The notes: generated by a model from the sequence alone, not told the origin. Positions 51,304 to 59,937 are shown, counted from the first letter of the stretch. The stretch: 64,000 bases of DNA from Streptosporangium sp040640155 (GCF_040640155.1 NZ_JBFABE010000010.1:124001-188000); one strand, 5' to 3'. Numbers and translations: made by a program.

Positions 51304-52317
51304 ATGGCGACCACCTCAACCATCGCCCGGGACGGGGGCTCTCCCCCCGCCCCGGCGCGGGGGCACCGAGGCACCAAGCCCCCGCGCCGTTCAAAGGGAC
51401 TGCCCACCTGGGTCCTCCCCTACGCGCTGCTCGTACCCGGCCTGCTGGTCATCGCCGGACTGCTGCTCTACCCGCTGTTCCAGATGGTCGTCATGTCCTT
51501 CCAGAACGTGGGACTGCGGCAGATCCGGGGCGCTCCGGCCGAGTCGGTCGGCATGGAGAACTACCAGAAGCTGGTCGAGTCCGAGCTCTTCTGGACCTCG
51601 CTCCGCAACACGGTCGTCTTCGCCGTCGTCACGGTGGCGCTCACCCTGATCCTCGGCACGCTGGTCGGCCTGCTCCTGCACAACCTGGGCAAGAAGATGT
51701 CGACCTTCCTGATCGTCGGCATCATGGCCGCCTGGGCCACCCCGCAGATCGCCACCGCGATCATCTGGCGCTGGCTCTTCGACGCCGAGTCGGGCGTCAT
51801 CAACTGGACGCTCAACGCGCTGCCCGACTGGCTGTCCTCGCTGCTGTTCGGCCGGTCGGACTGGACCGGCGAGCCGTGGCTGAACGACGCGTTCACCATC
51901 TACATGGTGCTCATCATCGCGGTGGTCTGGGCGTCGTTCCCGTTCATCGCGGTCTCGGTGCTCGCCGGGCTCAAGAGCATCTCCCAGGAGCTGTACGAGG
52001 CGGCCAGGGTGGACGGCGCCCGCTCGTGGCGGATCTTCTGGAAGATCACCTTCCCGCTGCTCAAGCCCGTCTTCGCGGTGCTGACGGTGCTCTCGGTGAT
52101 CTGGGACTTCAAGGTCTTCACCCAGCTGTTCGTCCTGGCCGGGGGCACCTCCAACCGGGAGGCGTTCAACCTGTCGCTCTTCGCCTTCACCCAGGCGTTC
52201 AGCGCGCCGCCCAAGATGGGCATGGGCGCGGCCGTCGCGGTGGTGCTGACGCTGATCCTGCTCGTCATCACCTTCTTCTACGTCCGCCAGATCGTGAAGA
52301 CGGAGGACGTCCGATGA
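51304..52317 (+). CDS. Sugar ABC transporter permease (MalF type)
   Basis: 337 residues starting two bases after the previous stop. About 30 charged residues precede six membrane helices (first at WVLPYALLVPGLLVIAGLLLY). The EAA loop for ATPase contact is ELYEAARVDGARSWRIFWKITFPLL. Membrane subunit of the importer. Its stop overlaps the start of the next permease by four bases. Confidence 0.94.
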   Translation: MATTSTIARDGGSPPAPARGHRGTKPPRRSKGLPTWVLPYALLVPGLLVIAGLLLYPLFQMVVMSFQNVGLRQIRGAPAESVGMENYQKLVESELFWTSLRNTVVFAVVTVALTLILGTLVGLLLHNLGKKMSTFLIVGIMAAWATPQIATAIIWRWLFDAESGVINWTLNALPDWLSSLLFGRSDWTGEPWLNDAFTIYMVLIIAVVWASFPFIAVSVLAGLKSISQELYEAARVDGARSWRIFWKITFPLLKPVFAVLTVLSVIWDFKVFTQLFVLAGGTSNREAFNLSLFAFTQAFSAPPKMGMGAAVAVVLTLILLVITFFYVRQIVKTEDVR

Positions 52318-53213
52318 CCGCTGTCCACGAGGCCCCGCGCGCACGGCCCGCCACGACGAGGAAGCCCCTCGCCAAGCGCAAGAGGCGCGGCCGGTTCGCG
52401 CTCAACACCGCCGCCGTCGCGGTGTTCCTGTTCGCGGTGTTCCCCGTCTACTGGATGGTGTCCACGGCCTTCAAGAGCCGCGAGCAGATCTTCACGACGG
52501 ACTTCATCCCGTTCCCCACCGACCCCACGCTGGAGCACGTGCAGCGGGTCTTCACCGAGGGCATCGCGGGCCACTCCATCTGGCGCTACCTGCTCAACAG
52601 CTCCATCGTGGCCCTCGGCACCGTGCTCGTCGGCGCGGTCTTCGCCCTGCTGGCGGCCACCGCGGTGGCCCGCTTCCGCTTCCGCGGGCGCACCTCGTTC
52701 CTGATCCTGCTGCTCATCGTGCAGATGGTCCCCGGCGAGGCGCTGCTCATCCCGCTGTTCCTGATGGTCCGGCGGGCCGGGCTGTACGACCAGCTCCTCG
52801 GCCTCGTGGTGGTGAACGTGGCGATGACGCTGCCGTTCGCCATCTGGATGCTGCGCACCTTCGTCGCGGCGGTGCCCAAGGAGCTGGAGGAGGCCGCCTG
52901 GATCGACGGCGCGAGCCGGTTCTCCACCTTCTGGCGGGTGCTGTTCCCGCTGGTGGCCCCCGGGCTGGTCGCGACGAGCATCTTCTCGTTCATCACCGCG
53001 TGGAACGAGTTCGTGTTCGCGCTGACGCTGATCGGCGACCAGGGCAGCTACACCATGCCGGTGGCGCTGCGCTTCTTCGTCAGCCAGCGGTCGGTGGACT
53101 GGGGCGGCATCATGGCCGCCTCCACCCTGATGACCATCCCGGTCATCGTCTTCTTCCTGCTGGTGCAGCGGCGGATGGTCTCCGGCCTCGTCGCGGGCGC
53201 CGTCAAGGGCTGA
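52314..53213 (+). CDS. Sugar ABC transporter permease (MalG type)
   Basis: 299 residues, six membrane helices, EAA loop ELEEAAWIDGASRFSTFWRVLFPLV. Starts at ATG 52314 overlapping the stop of the first permease (ATGA). It forms the channel with the MalF-type subunit. Confidence 0.94.
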   Translation: MTAVHEAPRARPATTRKPLAKRKRRGRFALNTAAVAVFLFAVFPVYWMVSTAFKSREQIFTTDFIPFPTDPTLEHVQRVFTEGIAGHSIWRYLLNSSIVALGTVLVGAVFALLAATAVARFRFRGRTSFLILLLIVQMVPGEALLIPLFLMVRRAGLYDQLLGLVVVNVAMTLPFAIWMLRTFVAAVPKELEEAAWIDGASRFSTFWRVLFPLVAPGLVATSIFSFITAWNEFVFALTLIGDQGSYTMPVALRFFVSQRSVDWGGIMAASTLMTIPVIVFFLLVQRRMVSGLVAGAVKG

Positions 53214-53223
53214 CCCCCAGGCT

Positions 53224-53262
53224 CCGGCGCGGCCCGCACCCACAAGGCACGGGCCGCGCCGG
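53224..53262. terminator. Very stable hairpin between permease and GH3 genes
   Basis: A perfect 13-base inverted repeat, CCGGCGCGGCCCG / CGGGCCGCGCCGG, with a 13-base loop, just after the permease stop. It probably lowers or ends transcription between importer and hydrolase genes. No T run. Confidence 0.65.
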
Positions 53263-53362
53263 CCCCACCCCCGCTCCCCCACGCCCCGCGTCGCCACGCA
53301 CCGCCACGCACCCCTCGCACTGTCCGACATCCTCCCCATCTCAGGTAAGGAACACCTACCGC

Positions 53363-54817
53363 ATGTCTGAGCTCATCGCGGATCGCGGAGACCGGGGGCT
53401 GCGCCGCCTGGCGGCCGGTACCCTGCTCGCCGCGTTCCAGGGCACCGAGGCACCCGAGTGGGTCCTGCGGGAGCTGGAGAACGGTCTCGGCGGCGTCACG
53501 CTCTTCGGCTTCAACGTCGCCGACGCCGCGCAGCTGTCCACCCTCACCGCACGCCTGCGGGAGGCCGCCGATCCGGTCGTCTCGCTGGACGAGGAGGGCG
53601 GCGACGTCACCAGGCTCGCCTACCACGTGGGCAGCCCGTACCCGGGCAACGCCGCCCTCGGCGCGGTGGACGACGTCGAGCTCACCCGCCGCGTCTACCG
53701 GTCCATCGGCGACGCCCTGGCGCTCTGCGGCGTCAACCTCGACATGGCCCCGTCCGCGGACGTCAACACCGCCGAGGACAACCCGGTCATCGGCACCCGC
53801 TCGTTCGGGTCCGACACCGCGCTGGTGGCCCGGCACACCGTGGCCGCGGTCGGCGGCCTGCAGTCGGCCGGGATCGCCGCCTGCGTCAAGCACTTCCCCG
53901 GCCACGGCGCGACCCGGCAGGACTCCCACCTGGAGGTGCCGCTCGTCGACGCCTCGGTGGAACTGCTGCGCGAACGCGAGCTCGTCCCCTTCCGCGCCGC
54001 GATCGGCGCCGGGACCAGATCCGTGATGACGGCGCACGTACGCGTCCCCTCCCTGACCGGCGCCCTGCCCGCCACGCTCTCCCCCGCCGCGCTGACCGGC
54101 CTGCTCCGCGGCGAGCTGGGCTACGACGGCGTGATCGTCACCGACGCCCTGGACATGAGGGCCGTCACCGACACCTACGGCCTGGCCCGGGGCGCGGTGC
54201 TCTCGCTGGCCGCCGGAGCCGACCTGCTCTGCCTCGGCCCGATCCCCGACGAGAACGACGTCCACCGGATCCTGGACGAGATCGTCGCCGCCGTCCTGGA
54301 CGGCCGCCTGCCCGCGGCCCGGCTGGAGGCGGCGGCCGAGCGGGTGGCCGCGCTGCGCGACTGGTTCGGTACGCCGCGCACCGGCGAGGCCGAGCAGGAG
54401 GTGATCGGCCTGACCGCCGCCCGTCGCGCGGTCAGCCTCACCGGCTCGGCGACCCCGCTGGTCGACCCCCTCGTGGTCGAGGTGGACACCCCGCCGACCA
54501 TCGCGGTCGGCGACGTGCCGTGGGGCTTCACCCCGCTGCTGCCGCAGGCGGAGGTGCTGCGGGTCAAGCCGGAGGCCGCCGACGTGCCGGCCATCCTGGA
54601 GCGCGCGGCGGGCCGCTCCCTGGTCGTCGTCGTCAAGGACGCCCACCGCTACGAGACCAGCAAGTCGGTGGTCTCCGCGCTGCTGGCCGCCCGTCCCGAC
54701 GCCACGGTGGTGGAGATGGGCCTGCCGATCTGGCGCCCGGAGGGCGTCACCTACCTGGCCACCTACGGCGCCGCCCGCGCCAACGCCCAGGCCGCCGCCG
54801 AACTCCTCGGCGTCTGA
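53363..54817 (+). CDS. Glycoside hydrolase family 3, NagZ-like beta-N-acetylhexosaminidase
   Basis: 484 residues. The NagZ His/Asp signature is intact in KHFPGHGATRQDSHLEVP (about 175), and the nucleophile Asp is in VIVTDALDMRAV (about 262). Known enzymes of this kind remove N-acetylglucosamine from muropeptides or from chitin fragments. The C-terminal ~150 residues form a second small domain. No signal peptide, so it acts inside on imported sugars. With the importer, ROK regulator and VanX dipeptidase it suggests use or recycling of cell-wall fragments. Confidence 0.92.
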   Translation: MSELIADRGDRGLRRLAAGTLLAAFQGTEAPEWVLRELENGLGGVTLFGFNVADAAQLSTLTARLREAADPVVSLDEEGGDVTRLAYHVGSPYPGNAALGAVDDVELTRRVYRSIGDALALCGVNLDMAPSADVNTAEDNPVIGTRSFGSDTALVARHTVAAVGGLQSAGIAACVKHFPGHGATRQDSHLEVPLVDASVELLRERELVPFRAAIGAGTRSVMTAHVRVPSLTGALPATLSPAALTGLLRGELGYDGVIVTDALDMRAVTDTYGLARGAVLSLAAGADLLCLGPIPDENDVHRILDEIVAAVLDGRLPAARLEAAAERVAALRDWFGTPRTGEAEQEVIGLTAARRAVSLTGSATPLVDPLVVEVDTPPTIAVGDVPWGFTPLLPQAEVLRVKPEAADVPAILERAAGRSLVVVVKDAHRYETSKSVVSALLAARPDATVVEMGLPIWRPEGVTYLATYGAARANAQAAAELLGV

Positions 54818-54835
54818 GCCGGCCTTCCCGCCGGC
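54818..54835. terminator. Short hairpin after the GH3 gene
   Basis: GCCGGC-CTTCCC-GCCGGC directly follows the stop codon, between two convergent genes. Modest evidence for termination. Confidence 0.4.
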
Positions 54836-54920
54836 GTCCGTCCCGCTCCCGTCCCGCTCCCGTTACGTCCCGTGCTCGTCCGCGGCACCGGGAGCCGGGA
54901 CGAACGCCCCGCCCCCCACC

Positions 54921-54971
54921 GTGCCGGTCACCCCGGCGTGCCGGTCACCCCATCGTGCCGGTCACCCCGGA
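54921..54971. repeat. Three tandem copies of a 17-base repeat
   Basis: GTGCCGGTCACCCC plus three variable bases occurs at 54921, 54938 and 54955 in the convergent gap. Confidence 0.8.
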
Positions 54972-54985
54972 ACGCCCGCCTGCCG

Positions 54986-56161
54986 TCACCCCGCGACGCC
55001 TCCCGCGACGGGGGCGGCCATCCCCGAGAGCTCAGCGAGCTCAGCGAGCTCAGCGAGCTCCGCGATCCCGCCGTGAGGTGCCTCCGGGACGGCGCGCAGC
55101 AGCGCCCGCAGGTCACCCGCGATCCGTGAGACGTCCGCGTGGTCGATCGCGGCCGGGTTGAAGCGGAGTCCCAGGGTGAGGCTCCCCCCGGCGTCCACCG
55201 CCTGGACGTGCAACGCGCCCCGGGCCACCCCGTTGAACACCGTCCACTCCACCCCGGCCGCCACCCCGGCGAACTCCGGGACCCCCGCCCGCCTGCGGTA
55301 GCTGAGCAGCACCGGCGCGCGCGACGGCTCGGGCGGCGCGTACCGGAAGCGGTACATGGCGCGCAGTTCCGTCCGGACCGCGCGCACGTGCGCGGGGAAC
55401 TCCTCGTCCGGCCCGGGATGCGGGACGAACGGCACCCGCGCCGTGAACGGCCCGACGCACTCGCGCGTCTCCCGCGTACGGGTGCCGAGCTCGAGGGCGA
55501 GCGGCGACCCCACAGCGCCGTAGTGGCGCAGCAGCGCGCCCAGGACCGCCAGGAGCAGCTCGAACCTGGTCGCGCCGAGCGTCCCTGCGGCCTCGGTGAG
55601 CGCCCCCGACTCGGTGGCGCCGAGCACCGTCTCCACGATCTCGCCGGGACCGGTGCCGTGCGGGACGGCCCGCAGGCCGGGCAGGACCGGCTCGGCGGGC
55701 TCACGGTCGCGCTCCGCCCAGAACGCCTCGGCGCCGGGCGGGACGACCGTGCCGGACGGCGCCGAGGCGTTCTGGGCGGGCGTCCCCGCGACCGGCCGGG
55801 CGGGGACGGCCCGGGAGAAGTAGACGTCGGCCAGGTCCCGCAGCAGGACGTCCTTGGAGGCGGCGTCGAAGACCCGAGGATGCGCCACGAAGAGCAGCCG
55901 GACGCGTCCGGGGCCCGTCGTGACGAGGGTGAACCGGGCGAGCGGACCGCGTTCCAGGTCGAACGGGCGGGCGGCCTCGGCCTCGGCGAGCCCGCGGTAG
56001 CGCTCGGGGGCGGTCTCGGTACGGGTGACCCTGACCCGGCCGAGCACCGGGTGGCGCCTGCCCACGGCCGCGCACGCGTCCAGCAGCGCCGGGACGTCGA
56101 CCCGGCCGTTCAGGTGGAGCGCCAGCGGGATCCCCCGCAGGTCGAAGGGGCCGTACGACAT
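54986..56161 (-). CDS. Free-standing condensation-like protein with a degenerate active site
   Basis: 391 residues from ATG 56161, with AGGGAG upstream. It aligns by eye with the C domain of the C-PCP protein at 26711: AHPRVFDAASKDVLLRDL against AHHIVFDGGSKDVLVRDL, and EWTVFNGVARGALHVQ against EWTAFNHAVRGALHLQ. The catalytic motif HHxxxDG has become HPRVFDA (94-100): the second His is Pro and the Gly is Ala. No carrier domain. The frame is intact, so it is not a simple pseudogene; it may be a binding or scaffold protein. The C terminus has AEL repeats. Its promoter carries the ROK-type operator. Confidence 0.78.
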   Translation of the reverse strand: MSYGPFDLRGIPLALHLNGRVDVPALLDACAAVGRRHPVLGRVRVTRTETAPERYRGLAEAEAARPFDLERGPLARFTLVTTGPGRVRLLFVAHPRVFDAASKDVLLRDLADVYFSRAVPARPVAGTPAQNASAPSGTVVPPGAEAFWAERDREPAEPVLPGLRAVPHGTGPGEIVETVLGATESGALTEAAGTLGATRFELLLAVLGALLRHYGAVGSPLALELGTRTRETRECVGPFTARVPFVPHPGPDEEFPAHVRAVRTELRAMYRFRYAPPEPSRAPVLLSYRRRAGVPEFAGVAAGVEWTVFNGVARGALHVQAVDAGGSLTLGLRFNPAAIDHADVSRIAGDLRALLRAVPEAPHGGIAELAELAELAELSGMAAPVAGGVAG

Positions 56162-56227
56162 CCTGTCCGTCTCCCTCGCAGGCGGCTTCCCGGGCAGGCG
56201 CCGGGGTCTCACACACCCCGGCAGAAC

Positions 56228-56244
56228 TATTAGGAAACTTTCTT
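56228..56244. promoter_or_regulatory. ROK-type operator before the degenerate condensation gene
   Basis: On the minus strand AAGAAAGTTTCCT (56244-56232) is followed by AATAG, matching the operator and the bases after it in front of the ABC operon in most positions. It lies about 70 bases upstream of the ATG. Confidence 0.65.
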
Positions 56245-56489
56245 GTCTATTAGCGCACCTCGAATGCTACACACGGGCAACACGCGAGACAAGCGACCAC
56301 CGGGCCGGGGACCGGACGGGACACGGGCGGCGGGCCGGGGGGTACGGCCGAGGACGCCCTCACCGGAGACGGAACGGAGGGCGGTTCCGCCGGGCGACGC
56401 CCGGAGCGCGGCGTCGAAGGTGACACCCGCGGCGCGGCGTCGAGGGCGACGCCGGAGCACGGCGTCGAGGGCGTCGAGGGCAGGGCCCC
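56245..56489. other. Spacer between the condensation-like gene and the second ROK gene
   Basis: 245 bases, no gene. It contains repeated CGGCGTCGAGGGCG-like units and a small hairpin CCGGGC-GAC-GCCCGG at 56390-56404 that may end ROK transcription. Confidence 0.4.
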
Positions 56490-57668
56490 TCAGGAGGCGA
56501 AGATCTCCTCCCTGGCCTGCTCCAGGGCGGCGATGACGGCGCCGCGCAGCACCGGGTTCCCGGTGACCTCGCTGGAGACCACCTGCGGCCTGATCGGGCA
56601 GCTGCGCGCCACCGCCTCCTCGATCCTGGAGGTCAGCGCGTCCCCGCCGGCCGTGCTGACCTCGCCGGCGAGCACCACGAGTCCGGGATCGAGCACCACG
56701 CACACCGACGCCACGCCCAGCGCCAGCCGTCCCGCGATCTCGTTGATCAGGGGCTCTCCCCGCTCCCCCGCCGCGACCGCCGCCGCCACGCACTCGGCGG
56801 CGCTCTCGCCCTCGAACCCGTACGTCCCGGCGAGCTCGGCCACGGCCTCGGCGCTGACCAGGGACTGCAGGCCCCCGGCGAGTGACGGCAGCCGGCCCGG
56901 CACGGCCCGGACGTCCTCGGCCAGCGGCACGCCGGGCACCGGCAGGTAGCCGATCTCGCCCGCGCTGCCGGACCGGCCACGGTGCAGCCGTCCGCCGAGC
57001 ACGACGCCGAGGCCGATGCCCCGGCCCACCCACAGCAGGACGAAGTCGTCGGCCTCGCGGGCCGCGCCCAGGGTGCGCTCGGCGATGGCGACGAGGTTCA
57101 CGTCGTTCTCTATCCTGACGTCGCGCCGCAGGTCCCGGGCGAGCGCCTCGTGGATCCCCTCGTGCCAGCCGGGCAGGTCGAAGGAGAACCGCACGTCACC
57201 GGTGCGCGGGTCGACGACGCCGGGGGTGCCGATGACGACCGAGCGCAGCTTGGAGAGCGCCACCTTCGCCGACCGGCAGGCCTTGACCACCGAGTTGTGC
57301 ACGAGGGCCACAGGGTCGTCGTGACCGTCGGGCGCCACCCGCACCTCGGCCACGATCTCACCGTGGATATCGGCGATGGCGGTCGTGACGAATTCCGGGC
57401 CGACGTCCAGACCCGCCACATAGGCGGAGGAGGAAATAATCCCATAAAGCGCTGCATTGGGGCCGCGCCCGCCCGCCTGCTCCCCGGCCACCTCGACCAG
57501 GCCGCGCCCCTCCAGCCGGGCAAGGGTCTGTGACGCCGTCACCTTGGAAAGGCCGGTGAGCTCGCCGATCTGCCCCCGCGTCAGCGGCCCGGAGGCGAGC
57601 AGCAATTCCAGGGCGGCCCTGTCGTTGATCTCCCTCAGCAGCCTGGGCACGCCAGGACGTCGCTCCAT
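56490..57668 (-). CDS. ROK-family transcriptional regulator (second copy)
   Basis: 392 residues from ATG 57668, chosen to match the N terminus of the other copy (RPGVPRLLREINDRAALELLL) and because GAGAG lies upstream. Winged helix RGQIGELTGLSKVTASQTLARLEGRGLV and ROK domain with GLDVGPEFVTTAIADI, IENDVNLVAIAERTLG and GSAGEIGYLPV. Probably a repressor responding to a sugar. It is a paralog of the regulator at 48568, most likely recognising a related operator. Confidence 0.9.
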   Translation of the reverse strand: MERRPGVPRLLREINDRAALELLLASGPLTRGQIGELTGLSKVTASQTLARLEGRGLVEVAGEQAGGRGPNAALYGIISSSAYVAGLDVGPEFVTTAIADIHGEIVAEVRVAPDGHDDPVALVHNSVVKACRSAKVALSKLRSVVIGTPGVVDPRTGDVRFSFDLPGWHEGIHEALARDLRRDVRIENDVNLVAIAERTLGAAREADDFVLLWVGRGIGLGVVLGGRLHRGRSGSAGEIGYLPVPGVPLAEDVRAVPGRLPSLAGGLQSLVSAEAVAELAGTYGFEGESAAECVAAAVAAGERGEPLINEIAGRLALGVASVCVVLDPGLVVLAGEVSTAGGDALTSRIEEAVARSCPIRPQVVSSEVTGNPVLRGAVIAALEQAREEIFAS

Positions 57669-58099
57669 ATGCACGCTCTCTTGCTCGCCGTTTCCCCGTC
57701 GAAATACATTCATCCGAGAATAGCTGTTCCATTCATTAATAAGGCTTCCAGTAGTTTAGCCCCGCCGGGCCTGGTCACGACCGCGCCACCCTCGCCGGGA
57801 CACCCCCCGCCCGTCCCCGTCCCCGTCCCCGCTCCCGTCCCCGCTCCCGTCCCCGCCCCCTCCGCGCGCCGTGCCGTGCCCCGCGATCACCACGGGGCCT
57901 GCCCGCCGTTCCGCCGGGACGCGGGCGCGCCCCGCCCGCCACGGGCCCCCGCCCGCCGTCCCACCGCCGTGCCGCACGGCTCCTTCGGGCTCCGGGGCGC
58001 ACCGTGGGGGCCCTTCGCCACCCGACGTGACGGGCGCCACGACACCTCGGGCGGCCCCGCGCGCGTAAGGAACCAATAGCAGGCGGGATAATCGGTTAC
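57669..58099. promoter_or_regulatory. Gap between the second ROK gene and the Rrf2 gene
   Basis: 431 bases without a gene. At 57739-57764 is AATAAGGCTTCCAGTAGTTTAG plus CCCC, a changed copy of the ROK operator-promoter at 49792. The part 57790-57860 consists of CCGTCC/CCGCTCC repeats. GATAAT at 58087-58092 is a good -10 for the following gene, placing the transcription start at its ATG. Confidence 0.55.
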
Positions 58100-58549
58100 A
58101 TGCGCCTATCCGCTCGTGTCGACTATGCCCTCCGTGCCGCCGCCGAACTCGCCGCCGCGGGTGACGGCCCAACCACGGTGGGCGAGCTCGCCAAGGAGCA
58201 GGACATGCCCCCGAAGTACCTTGAGAACATCCTGCTCCAGATGCGCCGGGCCGGGCTGGTCCGCGGTCAGCGCGGCCCCGAGGGCGGCTACGTGCTGGCC
58301 CGCCCGCCCGCCGAGATCAGCCTCGCCGACGTGATCCGGGCCGTCGACGGCCCGCTGGCCAACGTCCGGGGGGAACGCCCCGAGCACGTCGGCTACCGGG
58401 GCCCCGCCGAATCGCTCCAGCAGGTCTGGATCGCGTTGCGCGCCAGCGAACGGGCCATCCTGGAGGAGGTCACGCTCGAGAACGTCGCCACCGGGGCCCT
58501 GCCCGAACGGGTCCGCAGCCTGACCGCCGACCCCGCGGCCTGGGGCTGA
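58100..58549 (+). CDS. Rrf2-family transcriptional regulator
   Basis: 149 residues starting MRLSARVDYALRAAAELA, the classic Rrf2 N terminus, with helix-turn-helix TTVGELAKEQDMPPKYLENILLQMRRAGLV and the wing RGPEGGYVLARP. Rrf2 proteins such as IscR and NsrR carry an iron-sulfur cluster on three Cys; this one has no Cys, so it must sense something else or nothing. The -10 element ends seven bases before the ATG, pointing to a leaderless message. The Nei gene follows after 45 bases and may be co-transcribed. Confidence 0.9.
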   Translation: MRLSARVDYALRAAAELAAAGDGPTTVGELAKEQDMPPKYLENILLQMRRAGLVRGQRGPEGGYVLARPPAEISLADVIRAVDGPLANVRGERPEHVGYRGPAESLQQVWIALRASERAILEEVTLENVATGALPERVRSLTADPAAWG

Positions 58550-58594
58550 GCGTGCCCCGGCCCCCCGTCCGCCCCCCGGCCCGCGGTGGCGGCG

Positions 58595-59386
58595 ATGCCC
58601 GAGGGTGACGTCGTCCACCGTGCCGCCGTACGGCTCGGGCGGGCGCTCGACGGCCGCGTGCTGGTCCGCTCGGACTTCCGCGTGCCCCGGTACGCCACGG
58701 CCGACCTGACCGGCCGTGCCGTGCTGGGGACCGTCGCGCGCGGCAAGCACCTGCTCACCAGGGTCGAGGGGGATCTGACCGTCCACACCCACCTGCGGAT
58801 GGAGGGGAGCTGGCAGATCTCGCCCGCCGGACGCGCCCTGCCGCGCGGGGACGTGGTCCGCCTGGTGCTGGCCAACGACGCGTGGCAGGCGACGGGGGTA
58901 CGGCTGGGCATGGTCGACCTGGTCGCGACCGCGCAGGAGGAGCGGCTCGTCGGCCATCTGGGGCCGGACCTGCTCGGGGCGGACTGGGACGAGGCCGAGG
59001 CGCTGCGGCGGCTGACACTGCGGCCGGAGACGAGCGTCGGGGTCGCGCTGCTCGATCAGCGCAACCTCGCGGGGATGGGCACCATCTACCGCGCCGAGAC
59101 GCTCTTCCTGGCCGGGGTGTCGCCCTGGCGGCCGGTGGGCGCGGTCGAGGATCTGGGAGCGATCGTGTCGCTCGCACGGCGGCTGATGGACACCAACAGG
59201 GACCGTCCGGACAGGACGACCACCGGCGACTCCCGTCCGGGACGGGGCACCTGGGTCTACGGCAGGGCCGGACGGCCGTGCCTACGCTGCGGGCATCGGA
59301 TCAGTCGTGGGGAGATGGGGGCGGAGCCGCAGGAGCGGCTGATCGTCTGGTGCCGTCACTGCCAGCCGGGGCCTCCGGCGGGCTAG
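58595..59386 (+). CDS. nei: Fpg/Nei-family DNA glycosylase
   Basis: 263 residues beginning MPEGDVVHR: Pro2 would be the Schiff-base nucleophile and Glu3 the partner, which fixes the start at ATG 58595. It has the helix-two-turn-helix region (DQRNLAGMGTIYRAETLFLAGVSP) and a C-terminal zinc finger with CLRCGHRI and CRHC. The enzyme removes oxidised bases and nicks DNA. In mycobacteria nei is next to lhr; here they are 45 kb apart. The stop overlaps the convergent clgR stop. Confidence 0.94.
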   Translation: MPEGDVVHRAAVRLGRALDGRVLVRSDFRVPRYATADLTGRAVLGTVARGKHLLTRVEGDLTVHTHLRMEGSWQISPAGRALPRGDVVRLVLANDAWQATGVRLGMVDLVATAQEERLVGHLGPDLLGADWDEAEALRRLTLRPETSVGVALLDQRNLAGMGTIYRAETLFLAGVSPWRPVGAVEDLGAIVSLARRLMDTNRDRPDRTTTGDSRPGRGTWVYGRAGRPCLRCGHRISRGEMGAEPQERLIVWCRHCQPGPPAG

Positions 59387-59730
59387 GCGGCGACCATGTC
59401 GTTGACCTCGGGGAAGACGGACTCGGGCACGGTCTCCGGGATCGGCAGACGCTCCCGCTCGGGGACGTCGCCCGCCAGCACCGGAGCGTGCTGAAGCTCG
59501 GCCAACGCGAACTGGTCGGAAACCTCACGGAGAACCTGTGAAAGCGGCACGCCCAGGGCACCGCAGATCGACGCGAGCAGCTCTGACGAGGCCTCCTTCT
59601 GGCCACGTTCCACCTCGGACAGGTATCCGAGGGAAACACGGGCCAGTGTGGACACCTCACGCAGGGTGCGACTCTGCCGCACCCTCAGCCGCCGCAGCAC
59701 GTCACCGAGCAGCTGACGCAGCAGGACCAT
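59383..59730 (-). CDS. clgR: XRE-family regulator ClgR
   Basis: 115 residues from ATG 59730, with GGGGAGGGAG seven bases upstream; longer frames upstream are not needed. It has MVLLRQLLGDVLRRLRVRQSRTLREVS and the helix-turn-helix VSLGYLSEVERGQKEASSELL of ClgR, the activator of clpP and other proteostasis genes in actinobacteria. The C terminus DMVAA resembles the degron by which ClpP controls ClgR levels. Position after cinA-pgsA is typical. Confidence 0.9.
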   Translation of the reverse strand: MVLLRQLLGDVLRRLRVRQSRTLREVSTLARVSLGYLSEVERGQKEASSELLASICGALGVPLSQVLREVSDQFALAELQHAPVLAGDVPERERLPIPETVPESVFPEVNDMVAA

Positions 59731-59937
59731 CTGTCGCTCCCTCCCCGGCGCGGACGTCTTCACGACGCTCCGCGCAATCGGTTCGTGCCGCCCGTTCTTC
59801 GAACGCGCCCCTTGGTACATACTCCTCGCCGTCATCATCGCTTGACCTTTACCTCACTCACGGTTCCACCGTACCTGTATCAACCGATGCCGCGGCAGAC
59901 CAAGCGGAGCATGTTCGCTGGGGACGTAACGCGGTAA

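Noticed and set aside
54921..54971. CRISPR array
   Set aside because: Units of 17 bases with no spacers; no cas genes anywhere in the window.
54986..56161. Calling the condensation-like gene a pseudogene
   Set aside because: Despite the lost catalytic motif the frame is full length, without stops, and has a ribosome binding site and promoter element.
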